In this document: positions 1-5,509 of the stretch, piece by piece | How the letters are laid out: each line of letters opens with the position of its first letter | How positions within the stretch are numbered: position 1 is the stretch's first letter | Assembly: GCA_014523665.1 (NCBI GenBank) | Contig: JAATVR010000671.1 | Coordinates: 1-5,913, forward strand | Reading direction: 5' to 3' | Length of the DNA stretch: 5,913 nucleotides | From: Nitrososphaerales archaeon TH526 | GTDB taxonomy: Archaea > Thermoproteota > Nitrososphaeria > Nitrososphaerales > Nitrososphaeraceae | Position numbers and translations under genes: made by a program | Notes under the pieces: generated by a model | What the model saw: the letters and a program-made list of their open reading frames with translations, nothing else | Told to the model about the DNA's origin: nothing | Database searches by the model: none

Positions 1-165
1 ATGATTATGATATGTTTCCTAATAGTATATATGTCCATCTTGAGAAAGTTTTCAGAATTAGACTGGTTAATCTCTTGGCAAGTTCAAGAGTCCGACATGC
101 ATGTACATAAGTACAACTTGAAATTCGTATTACCCTTGACAAAAAGGATTTCTTAACATTGGAGA

Positions 166-450
166 TTGAATTTGTTTCTCAGACGACTTACTTATGTACA
201 ATCGTTTATGGGTTACACTGAGAATCAAACTAATCTAATTTTTGAGATATTTAGACATAAACTTGTACATTTGGCACAGCCTAGAGGGCTTTATTCATTT
301 AAAGGTAAGACAGTTGCGTGGCAGTATGACCATGAGAATACTTCAAGTCATTTAATCCTTCAAGACCTTATGCCACCACAGGAATTCTATATCAAGAATG
401 GATGGTCAGTTAAGTCCAAGCAATTGAATCTTCCATTGAATGAAACATGA
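166..450 (+). CDS. Hypothetical protein, possibly the 3' part of a decayed gene
   Basis: I do not recognise this 94-residue ORF by name. It reads like genuine protein: a helical segment around residues 8-30, then FRHKLVHLAQP (about residues 30-40), an aromatic stretch KGKTVAWQYDHE, and a mixed C-terminal tail. A short 'R-H/N-x-L-V-H' segment followed by a beta-rich part occurs in small uncharacterised archaeal proteins, but that is only a resemblance. The start is doubtful. TTG at 166 lies 10 nt after an in-frame TAA (154-156) and has no properly spaced ribosome site; the first ATG is at 208. Just upstream, frame 2 reads GFLNIGD up to a TGA at 167, and inserting one T there would join it to this frame. 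Positions 1-153 are also open in the same frame. A truncated or frameshifted gene is therefore as likely as an intact one. No membrane segment or signal peptide is visible. Confidence 0.45.
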   Translation: MNLFLRRLTYVQSFMGYTENQTNLIFEIFRHKLVHLAQPRGLYSFKGKTVAWQYDHENTSSHLILQDLMPPQEFYIKNGWSVKSKQLNLPLNET

Positions 451-467
451 ACTGAATTTGGGATCTG

Positions 468-637
468 GCAAGGCATGATCCTATAGAGCGAAACATTTTT
501 TATCAGTAAACCAGATATCTCACACCTGCAGCCTTTACTTTTATTAATACATCGTGCTCTGTTATCATTGGTGGTTGTACGTCATCTTTTACGTTTAAAT
601 TATCTAGATCTTGTTTTTCAAATATAGCTGCTCTCAT
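468..637 (-). pseudogene. Zinc-type alcohol dehydrogenase, N-terminal remnant with frameshift
   Basis: The minus strand from ATG at 637 encodes MRAAIFEKQD and, about 20 residues on, ITEHDVLIKVKAAGV. This is the classic start of a medium-chain zinc/NAD(P) alcohol dehydrogenase (GroES-like domain). The frame then runs to a TGA at 503-505 after only 44 residues. Restoring one base between 510 and 511 gives GV-RYLD-LLIKN and continues to MPC (468-476), matching the family layout 'AAGVxxxDLLI...MPC' before the usual GHE motif. The Cys zinc ligand expected right after AAGV reads as Arg. No family resemblance is visible past MPC, so about 290 of roughly 350 residues are missing, including the Rossmann domain. 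Upstream there is a GAGG 14 nt before the ATG and an AT-rich TTTAATACTA segment, so the old promoter may survive. It lies on the same strand as the secreted-protein operon, 87 nt beyond its end. Frameshift and truncation make it non-functional. Confidence 0.7.
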
Positions 638-724
638 GTATTATTATTTTTCCTCTTACATAGTATTAAAGAAGATGCATCTGTAGCAATCTCGCAAATT
701 ACCAAATGTTACCACAAATCATTT

Positions 725-1483
725 TCAATCAGTTTCATCATTGCAGAACTTGTAGCCAGGATGATCAGGCTCATCGCAGACCGTTAGTCCATCAGTTCTT
801 TCTTCACCATTACAGAGAGGATTATCTTCATTCAGATCACAATCAAGCTTGTAGGTTCGACAATTTTTTCCATCTTCGCTTAGTATATCTGTCTCCTCCT
901 CACATCCTGTATCTCCTTCAGTTGGATAACATTGACCTGTCTCATCATCTTCTGTAGTATGATAACCTTCAGGACATCCATCGCTATGTAAAGGGAAGCA
1001 GTAATCGTCTTCGTTTGTTGCAAAACCTTCAGGACATTGTGCTCTGGCAGTCTCATTCATGTTAGGAAATGCTTGACACTTTATCTGATATACATCAAAC
1101 AAGCAACTTTCATCTGGTCCTCCTGTTTTTGCATACTCAAAATATTCTTCTGTCCCTGGAACATTTCTGCAGTACTCATAGGTATCAGTTAGATCATCAA
1201 ATTCTTGACAGAATCCTATTGGATTGTGTTCCCTACTCAAACAATGACTTGGATTTGTATTATTAGGAAATTGCTCGACTCTCTCTGTTCTATTATACAG
1301 ATCACAGAATGGTATACCCGTTGCTCCCCGTTCTCCAGCACATAGAAAGTCGTAGTCAGTTCTCTCTTCACATTGTTCCTGCTCTTCTGGTTCATCTTCA
1401 TAGTCTACTATTGAGGCAGATACATTAGGTACTAACAGCATTAAGACAGGAATTAAGCCTAAGAAAATTAGCTTATTATTCAT
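725..1483 (-). CDS. Secreted acidic cysteine-rich protein with tandem Cys modules
   Basis: The product has 252 residues. An N-terminal signal peptide is clear: MNNK, a hydrophobic stretch IFLGLIPVLMLLVP, and likely cleavage near VSAS (about residue 24). The mature protein is rich in Asp/Glu and has 18 cysteines, an even number that suits disulfide bonding outside the cell. Residues 150-215 form repeated modules: CPEGFATNEDDYCFP (150-164), CPEGYHTTEDDETGQCYP (170-187) and a degenerate C-x13-C unit (194-208). Long and short Cys spacings alternate (11, 7, 14, 8, 13, 6). N-glycosylation sequons occur at about N64, N74 and N143. No catalytic motif is seen. A structural, adhesion, metal-binding or surface role is possible, but I assign no function. 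The ATG overlaps the stop of the upstream gene as ATGA (1480-1483), so the two are probably translationally coupled in one transcript. The family resembles uncharacterised thaumarchaeal secreted proteins with DDExGQCYP-like repeats; that is memory, not a search. Confidence 0.85.
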   Translation of the reverse strand: MNNKLIFLGLIPVLMLLVPNVSASIVDYEDEPEEQEQCEERTDYDFLCAGERGATGIPFCDLYNRTERVEQFPNNTNPSHCLSREHNPIGFCQEFDDLTDTYEYCRNVPGTEEYFEYAKTGGPDESCLFDVYQIKCQAFPNMNETARAQCPEGFATNEDDYCFPLHSDGCPEGYHTTEDDETGQCYPTEGDTGCEEETDILSEDGKNCRTYKLDCDLNEDNPLCNGEERTDGLTVCDEPDHPGYKFCNDETD

Positions 1484-1872
1484 TTTCTGTTTTCCTCAAT
1501 GTCACATACCAAGCCTATACTCCGTTCTTCACATCTGCCATAACGTTCTCCCTGGTCTAGTTCAGGGAAATTTGAGGTATTCTCATAACCTTTGTCATTA
1601 CACGCATTAAATCCATCTTCATAGCCATTCATGAATTCATCTGATTGTTTACTTGATCCATTCCCAGGTTGGTTTATGTATCTGTCACCAGGATTTTCAA
1701 AGTCTGAGTCGTCACATCCATGATCGTATCCCGAATCATATGCATCACAACTGGCAGTAGCTAATACACTTGTCGTAGTGGTCGTTAATATCATTATTAA
1801 TCCAACGATTATTGATATATACACGTTATATGTATTGTATATGAAATATTTATAGCCAGACAATCCAGTCAT
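1480..1872 (-). CDS. Small secreted protein with paired Y-x-x-G-(Y/F)-x-x-x-C motifs
   Basis: The product has 130 residues. A hydrophobic segment at about residues 17-40 (VYISIIVGLIMILTTTTTSV, then LATAS) looks like a signal peptide with a Thr run and cleavage just before Cys42. The mature part holds two similar motifs, YDSGYDHGC (45-53) and YEDGFNAC (84-91), separated by DRYINQPGNG and DEFMNG; this arrangement suggests an internal duplication. Five cysteines are present (42, 53, 91, 114, 123). N-glycosylation sequons are at about N71 and N98. It resembles uncharacterised thaumarchaeal proteins with 'YDSGYDHGCDD...RYINQPG...GY..GFNAC', by memory only. The ATG at 1872 gives a 17-residue N-region before the hydrophobic core; the internal Met27 would cut the signal short, so I keep the upstream start. 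It is the first gene of a two-gene unit, and its TGA overlaps the ATG of the 252-residue Cys-rich protein. Co-secretion or a physical partnership is inferred. Confidence 0.8.
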   Translation of the reverse strand: MTGLSGYKYFIYNTYNVYISIIVGLIMILTTTTTSVLATASCDAYDSGYDHGCDDSDFENPGDRYINQPGNGSSKQSDEFMNGYEDGFNACNDKGYENTSNFPELDQGERYGRCEERSIGLVCDIEENRK

Positions 1873-1976
1873 AATCCAAAGCTGTTAGTGATATCCATTA
1901 GCTGCTGGGTATCCCTTAGCACACTTCATCACTTCTTGTTCTCCATCTATACATCTGAGAATTTAACTGAGGTATA

Positions 1977-1985
1977 CATATAAAG
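1977..1985 (-). promoter_or_regulatory. Candidate archaeal TATA box for the secreted-protein operon
   Basis: On the minus strand this reads CTTTATATG, a fair archaeal TATA match in otherwise ordinary sequence. Transcription would begin about 25 nt downstream, near 1955, giving a leader of about 80 nt before the ATG at 1872. The leader contains a 14-codon ORF at 1885-1929. No better box was seen nearer the gene. Confidence 0.3.
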
Positions 1986-1999
1986 AGAATGGACATAGC

Positions 2000-2164
2000 T
2001 TAACGAAGATCCATATCGATTAAAGCCTGTTCTCCATAACATTCTTTAATGTATTTTTCAAAATCTACATGCCATCCACTCCAGTTACTCTTTTGACATT
2101 GTTGAAAGTTATGCAAAGGTAAAGCCCCAACATTAGATGATAACTCTAAAGCTTTTCTATCCAT
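2000..2164 (-). CDS. Possible small hypothetical protein (54 aa)
   Basis: ATG at 2164 opens a 54-codon frame ending in TAA at 2000-2002. Its composition looks like real protein: MDRKALELSSNV, then LPLHNFQQC, SNWSGWHVDFEKYIKE and CYGEQALIDMDLR. There are two Trp and two Cys and no low-complexity run. I do not recognise a family. An in-frame TTG lies three codons upstream, preceded by a stop, so the frame cannot extend further. No Shine-Dalgarno site is visible; a leaderless message is possible but no convincing TATA box is placed for it. It sits 127 nt upstream of the secreted-protein operon on the same strand and might share its transcript. It could also be the tail of a larger decayed gene. 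The main support is its protein-like composition in a region with no longer ORF that looks real. Confidence 0.35.
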   Translation of the reverse strand: MDRKALELSSNVGALPLHNFQQCQKSNWSGWHVDFEKYIKECYGEQALIDMDLR

Positions 2165-2447
2165 GTAGCCCAATTAGAGAGAACAATGCTGTTGGCCAGA
2201 TTGTTTAACAATTACCAATATGAATGATCAATTCTAGTGTAAAAAGATTTATCATTTCTACAAGATATGAACGCCTAATCAAATCAATAATCTTTACGAA
2301 TAATATTCGTCTTTTGACAGTGTCTATTGCATCCCACCGAACCAGATAGACTAGTGCAAAAAAACTTTGGAAGAATATTTTCGGAGAATGGGATTCAAGG
2401 AGCATTTAACTGGCTGGATTGTGTTTATACAATAGATATGAACGGGT
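2165..2447. other. Mostly non-coding spacer between divergent small genes
   Basis: About 280 nt hold no convincing full gene. Contents are the doubtful 41-aa frame, the perfect 6-bp inverted repeat ACGAAT-AAT-ATTCGT at 2296-2310 followed by CTTTT, and a diverged direct repeat (2194-2224 and 2412-2442) ending in the shared ATATGAA. The second repeat copy carries GTTTATAC (2422-2429), the likely TATA element of the gene starting at 2448. Confidence 0.4.
2224..2349 (+). CDS. Doubtful 41-aa ORF, possible gene remnant
   Basis: ATG at 2224 encodes a 41-residue basic peptide containing RYERLIKSIIFTNNIRLLTV and ending SIASHRTR. The central block recalls the start of small thaumarchaeal proteins with a 'RYD/E-x-L-x-x-SI...NIRxxTV...SSHR' pattern. 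The match is from memory, and the expected rest of such a protein is absent after the TAG at 2347. A 15-bp palindrome (2296-2310) lies within it. A 66-codon frame overlaps on the opposite strand and looks less like protein. This may be a truncated leftover or chance. Confidence 0.2.
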   Translation: MINSSVKRFIISTRYERLIKSIIFTNNIRLLTVSIASHRTR

Positions 2448-2795
2448 ATGACCAATACTGAGGGAATGAAAATAAGCCAACCACAAATCACAGCTCAAGA
2501 TTCAAATGCAGAATATATTCACATAATTGAAGATAAGGAGGTTTGGTTTATAGACTATATTATAGGTATCGCATTTAAGACACCTATAGACTTTAGGACT
2601 ATAAACAGATATGGTATAGGCCTACTGGAATCGGGAAGATCCTATACTGAACTTTATGATTTCAAAGATTTTCAAGATTATATGGAAGAAAAAGTCGGCC
2701 AAGAGATTGATATGGAGTCCTCAATAGACACTGTGACAAAGCTAGAGAAAGATGATAAAAGGATAGTGTTTCACCCTCATAGAAAAGGTGTTTAA
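2448..2795 (+). CDS. Hypothetical acidic protein, 115 aa
   Basis: This is an intact ORF with ATG at 2448 and TAA at 2793-2795. The protein is soluble-looking and acidic, with no signal peptide. Residues 24-45 read IHIIEDKEVWFIDYIIGIAF, a likely beta-hairpin core. They are followed by DFRTINRYGIGLLESG, then a helical Asp/Glu/Lys-rich C-terminal half (YDFKDFQDYMEEKVGQEID) ending in HPHRKGV. I do not recognise the family or any catalytic motif. GTTTATAC at 2422-2429 is placed for a leaderless or nearly leaderless transcript from the first ATG. The alternative ATG at 2466 has GAGGGA directly abutting it, too close for a normal ribosome site, so I prefer 2448. It converges with the truncated hydrolase downstream, with 86 nt between the two stops. 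Confidence 0.7.
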   Translation: MTNTEGMKISQPQITAQDSNAEYIHIIEDKEVWFIDYIIGIAFKTPIDFRTINRYGIGLLESGRSYTELYDFKDFQDYMEEKVGQEIDMESSIDTVTKLEKDDKRIVFHPHRKGV

Positions 2796-2856
2796 CAAAT
2801 TAAATAAAAGAGCTGCTCGGATGAAAGACTGTAACTGAACCCATTTACCACCTATA

Positions 2857-2876
2857 TTCAAATCCCACTGGCCCTA
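2857..2876 (+). other. tRNA 3'-end-like sequence, candidate attachment-site scar
   Basis: This 20-nt stretch reads as a T-loop (TTCAAAT, 2857-2863), a 3' T-stem strand (CCCAC), a 3' acceptor strand (TGGCCCT) and a discriminator A. The partner strands are missing: the five bases before it (CTATA) do not pair with CCCAC, and no AGGGCCA acceptor or cloverleaf lies in the preceding 75 nt. It is therefore not a tRNA gene. Integrases often use tRNA 3' ends and leave such partial copies. It lies 5 nt from the stop of the truncated alpha/beta hydrolase, which supports a recombination junction. Chance similarity is not excluded. Confidence 0.35.
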
Positions 2877-2881
2877 TGAAT

Positions 2882-3541
2882 TTATTGTATAGGAAGTTTA
2901 GTCATGGAGTACTCTTTATTTTGTTTTATATCATCAGATAAGGCCCTATAGTATTCGAACCCTGCACGCATTCCACCAGGAGCAGAATAGTGACTTACAT
3001 ATTCATCGATATCCTTATCCGTAATTGCGGCAGGATTACATGAGTATCTATAGAACCAAGTAAGGTATTCCCTTTGGTGTCCGGCAACGAGCATTTCCGG
3101 AATATCTCGTACATTATGAAATTGAGCCCACCATAAGCCTGTAATATTTTCGCCAGGGCCTATACCAGCTATAGGAACATCAAGGATGACCAAGCGTTTA
3201 GTTTCATTGGGATGAGCAGCAGCATACGAATAAGCTACTTGTACGCCAAAATCATGCCCAACCAAGAATATGTCGTTAAAGCCTAGTTTAGATACCAGTT
3301 GATGAATATCTTCTGCCGTAGTCTTACCGTCATAGCCTGTGATTGGCTTTGAAGATTCCTTAAGTCCTCTTAGATCGGGTACGATTACGGTATAATTTTT
3401 AGCCAAAGCCGGTATAACATGACGCCATTCATACCATGTCTGTGGCCATCCATGCAACAAGACTACAGGATCTCCTTGACCTCCAATTACGTAGTGCAAT
3501 TGAATACCATTAACAGATGCTGTATGATCTGAAAAAGTCAC
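2882..3541 (-). pseudogene. Epoxide hydrolase-like alpha/beta hydrolase, C-terminally truncated
   Basis: The frame encodes 219 residues against about 280-300 in the family. Visible features are the beta-strand and oxyanion motif VVLLHGWPQTWYEWR (HGWP at 30-33), PDLRG at 56-60, the nucleophile elbow VGHDFG with Asp97, and a cap region with WFYRY (162-166) and EYVSHYSAPGGMRAGFEYYRA (180-200). An Asp nucleophile with HGxP is typical of epoxide hydrolases and haloalkane dehalogenases. The protein ends at YSMTKLPIQ, where homologues continue into the strand carrying the late acid and then the catalytic His. Both are missing, so turnover is unlikely. The start is GTG at 3541; an in-frame TAA lies four codons upstream and no ATG is available. 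A TATA-like CTTATATC at 3568-3575 fits a leaderless message. No remaining C-terminal sequence was found past the stop in any frame. The tRNA-like scar lies immediately beyond the stop. A shortened, rewired product cannot be excluded. Confidence 0.75.
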
Positions 3542-3785
3542 ATGTCCATCTTATTTAAAGATACAAAGATATAAGCATTAATTACTATAGAGGATTAATA
3601 AAGTAAAGAAGGTAACCCAATACTATTGCTTGCATACGTGAGCGTCTTCAGAACTATGATTCCCCCCTGTATCTAGGTCACTATTAAATTACTGAAATCT
3701 TTTAGCAATATGCAATATCTGTCAGATTCACATTACTAAACCAGCCGTAGTCTGGCCAGTCTATATATATATTCAATCGAATTCA
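3542..3785. other. Intergenic spacer, no gene recognised
   Basis: About 240 nt separate the hydrolase start from the end of the HxlR gene. Beyond the hydrolase promoter, the spacer holds a C-run (CCCCCC, about 3662-3667), the palindrome CTGGCCAG at 3752-3759 and a TA dinucleotide run at 3762-3770. Short frames on both strands are interrupted, and none shows a recognisable family. No tRNA or terminator of note was found. Confidence 0.4.
3568..3575 (-). promoter_or_regulatory. TATA-like box for the truncated hydrolase
   Basis: CTTATATC on the minus strand is centred about 30 nt before the GTG at 3541. That spacing places transcription start at or just before the start codon, as in leaderless archaeal messages. 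A second AT-rich run, CTTTAAATAA (3551-3560), is too close to the gene. A TACTATA half-site, like that in the HxlR operator candidate, lies just upstream at 3583-3589. Confidence 0.35.
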
Positions 3786-4163
3786 TTATGATAGTATTTT
3801 TGATATTTCATTATAAGTTCTAGGCTTCCCATCCTTGAAAACATCATTTGCGCAGTACCTAGTAGAGAAGATAACCATCTGATCAAGAATAGATTTAAGC
3901 TCAATGCCCTTTTCAGTCAGGTAATATTCTATTCTGATTGGCGTTTCATGATAGATCTTTCTGCGTATCAATCCGTTCTTTTCCATCTCCTTGAGTCGTG
4001 TGGAGAGGGTCTTTGGATTTATTCCTTCTATAGATTCAATAAATTGGTTGAACCTGGTCTGATTGCTCATCATGTTGCGCAATATTAAAACAGTAAATTT
4101 TTTTCCAATGAGCCTAGAGGTGATATCTAGAGGACAATTTTTCATACCTTCCACGCTATACAT
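3786..4163 (-). CDS. HxlR-family winged-helix transcriptional regulator
   Basis: The protein has 125 residues from ATG at 4163. The fold signature is clear: NCPLDITSRLIGKKFTVLILRNM, the typical HxlR opening in which a Cys precedes a helix and G-K-(K/W)-x-x-x-L-I-L-R; TRFNQFIESIEGINPKTLSTRLKEMEKNGLI, covering helices 2-3 with the recognition helix at PKTLSTRLKEM; and a wing RRKIYHETPIRIEYYLTEKG. Such proteins bind DNA as dimers and often sense electrophiles, quinones or oxidants through the N-terminal Cys (Cys10 here); a second Cys sits near the C-terminus in RYCAND. Length is normal. ATG 4163 has GGAGAG at 4167-4172 as a ribosome site; an in-frame TTG at 4181 would add six residues and is less likely. 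The gene is divergent from the MBL-fold hydrolase, a usual arrangement for HxlR regulators and their targets. An inverted repeat in the shared spacer is the likely operator. Confidence 0.9.
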   Translation of the reverse strand: MYSVEGMKNCPLDITSRLIGKKFTVLILRNMMSNQTRFNQFIESIEGINPKTLSTRLKEMEKNGLIRRKIYHETPIRIEYYLTEKGIELKSILDQMVIFSTRYCANDVFKDGKPRTYNEISKILS

Positions 4164-4222
4164 TATCTCTCCGGGCTGCAACTTACCAAGACTTCACTTG
4201 CTAACCATATCGTCACTTACCA

Positions 4223-4232
4223 ATTTAAATAC
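4223..4232. promoter_or_regulatory. Shared TATA-like palindrome for the divergent HxlR and MBL genes
   Basis: ATTTAAAT (4223-4230), extended to TTTAAATA on the plus strand, reads as a TATA element both ways. In the plus direction transcription would start near 4255, 19 nt before the MBL start. In the minus direction it would start near 4200, about 37 nt before the HxlR ATG and its GGAG. Both distances are normal for archaea. Confidence 0.45.
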
Positions 4233-4236
4233 TTTC

Positions 4237-4254
4237 TATAGTATAGCTACTATA
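4237..4254. promoter_or_regulatory. Inverted repeat, candidate HxlR operator
   Basis: TATAGTA and TACTATA are perfect 7-bp inverted arms around a TAGC spacer. The 18-bp site lies between the plus-strand TATA-like element and the predicted MBL start site, where a bound dimer would block transcription. HxlR-family dimers bind short AT-rich inverted repeats, and the regulator gene is adjacent. Whether binding also affects the regulator's own promoter is unclear. Confidence 0.5.
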
Positions 4255-4273
4255 AGTATGAGATCGATTTGAA

Positions 4274-5413
4274 ATGACAATTAGCAATAGGGATAATGAT
4301 CTCTGGTGTAGGTTTGCTTGTAAGATTACGAAGTCAACTAAACAACGACAGCACTCGAGTCTGCAAAATTATGTTTCTCTAACATTGTTTTCAATTTTGC
4401 TGGCAGTAGCGACTTCACAAATGGTCTCTTGTCAATCTGTGAGCGCTAGCAAAATATTGATGGATAATGGCCTGTCTATGGACAATGTTACATCATCGTT
4501 AACATCGTCAACCAATAATCTATCTGAAAATGAAGACCACGGAATGGGTTTATTTCCAAAGATCCACCCTCATATGTCTGGTGAAAAGGGTATCTTCGTT
4601 AATGGTTATCTTGTTGAAACTGCTAATGGCGTAGTGGCCATTGACTCAGCACTTACAGCCAGCGAAAGCAAGGCACTAAAGGCGGAATTGGATTCTATTA
4701 ACAAGCCTCTTCTAGCTGTTCTACTTACTCATCCGCATCCAGATCACGTTGCTGGCGTGACATATCTAGTATCACCTAACACATCATCATCATCAACACC
4801 AATGCACATTCCTATTATCTCATTACAGTCGGTAGAAAAAATAATGAATGCTACGGAAGAAGCAAAGCGCAGTCAGTGGACGCCTATTTTTAAGGAAGAA
4901 TGGATTAGCAAATGGACCTATCCTAACCAGAATGTGAAAGACGAGGAGGCGGTCACTTTTGATGGTATGACTTATAGAGTTCACGATCTTGGCCCCGGTG
5001 GAGATTCAGATGCAAATTCCATATGGATTTTGGAAAATGAGCCTAATGTTGCATTTGTAGGTGACCTTGTCTTTAATGGACATCATCCATACATAGCAGA
5101 TGACCATATCCTTGACTGGCTGAGAAACCTTGAGCGAGCTCGAGATTTGCTTGCCAATATCACTACAATATATCCAGGCCATGGAGAGTCTGGTTCAATA
5201 GAGCTTATCGATTCCCAGGAAAGATATCTATTTACTTACATAGATGTATTAAGGGAGCTCTCAGGAGATAATTCAACTCTGACGGAGGAAGCAAAAGCGG
5301 AGCTAACGCAAAGAATGGAGGAATTCCTTCCTGGTGGCGGTCTATCATTTCTTATTGCGCAGAGCGCCGATTCAGTAGCAGCTGAGCTGGCAGCAGCTGC
5401 GGCAAATGGATGA
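4274..5413 (+). CDS. Exported metallo-beta-lactamase-fold metallohydrolase
   Basis: The product has 379 residues. The N-terminus carries a basic stretch (CKITKSTKQRQ) and a hydrophobic helix at about 33-52 (YVSLTLFSILLAVATSQMVS), a signal peptide or anchor, so the enzyme probably acts outside the membrane. A Ser/Thr/Asn-rich linker (55-88) precedes the catalytic domain. Zinc-site motifs are THPHPDH (His153, His155, Asp157, His158), GDLVFNGHHPY with bridging Asp264, and YPGHGE with His303. The usual third site-1 His is absent: the segment reads DLGPGGDSDANSIWIL (238-253), where an acidic or Asn residue may substitute. This LGPG-x-S-D type occurs in some MBL relatives, so the loss is probably a subfamily trait. 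Sequons at about N71, N82, N169, N192, N295 and N333 fit an exported glycoprotein. An SSSS stretch coded by ATC/TCA repeats (4783-4794) and an Ala-rich C-terminus are variable add-ons. The substrate is unknown. It is divergent from, and likely controlled by, the HxlR regulator. Confidence 0.88.
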   Translation: MTISNRDNDLWCRFACKITKSTKQRQHSSLQNYVSLTLFSILLAVATSQMVSCQSVSASKILMDNGLSMDNVTSSLTSSTNNLSENEDHGMGLFPKIHPHMSGEKGIFVNGYLVETANGVVAIDSALTASESKALKAELDSINKPLLAVLLTHPHPDHVAGVTYLVSPNTSSSSTPMHIPIISLQSVEKIMNATEEAKRSQWTPIFKEEWISKWTYPNQNVKDEEAVTFDGMTYRVHDLGPGGDSDANSIWILENEPNVAFVGDLVFNGHHPYIADDHILDWLRNLERARDLLANITTIYPGHGESGSIELIDSQERYLFTYIDVLRELSGDNSTLTEEAKAELTQRMEEFLPGGGLSFLIAQSADSVAAELAAAAANG

Positions 5414-5509
5414 GGATTTTAATCAAGGCATCTAGAATAATTGGTAAAATATTCAGCTTGTCCAATTAAAAGGAATATCTCCAGGGGAATACTAATATCT
5501 GATACCAAC

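Noticed and set aside
706..957. 83-codon plus-strand frame rich in His
   Set aside because: It is antisense to the Cys-rich secreted gene, and its His/Leu content follows from the Asp/Glu codons of that gene.
1069..1266. 65-codon plus-strand frame
   Set aside because: It is antisense to the same secreted gene and has no independent signal.
2296..2310. Palindrome ACGAAT-AAT-ATTCGT as a terminator
   Set aside because: The stem is only 6 bp and AT-rich, and no gene ends just before it; it is kept only as a spacer note.
2205..2405. 66-codon minus-strand frame
   Set aside because: It is hydrophobic/basic with no recognisable pattern and no promoter; the opposite-strand 41-aa frame is at least as protein-like. 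Both are weak.
2797..2876. Complete tRNA gene ending at 2876
   Set aside because: Only the 3' T-loop and acceptor-like strand match. No pairing 5' acceptor, T-stem or anticodon arm is present upstream.
3752..3772. CTGGCCAG palindrome and TA run as an operator or origin
   Set aside because: An 8-bp palindrome and a short TA run are expected by chance in AT-rich spacer, and no gene start is nearby.
4063..4272. 69-codon plus-strand frame ending just before the MBL gene
   Set aside because: It overlaps the HxlR gene and its control region, and the HxlR motifs on the other strand are clear.
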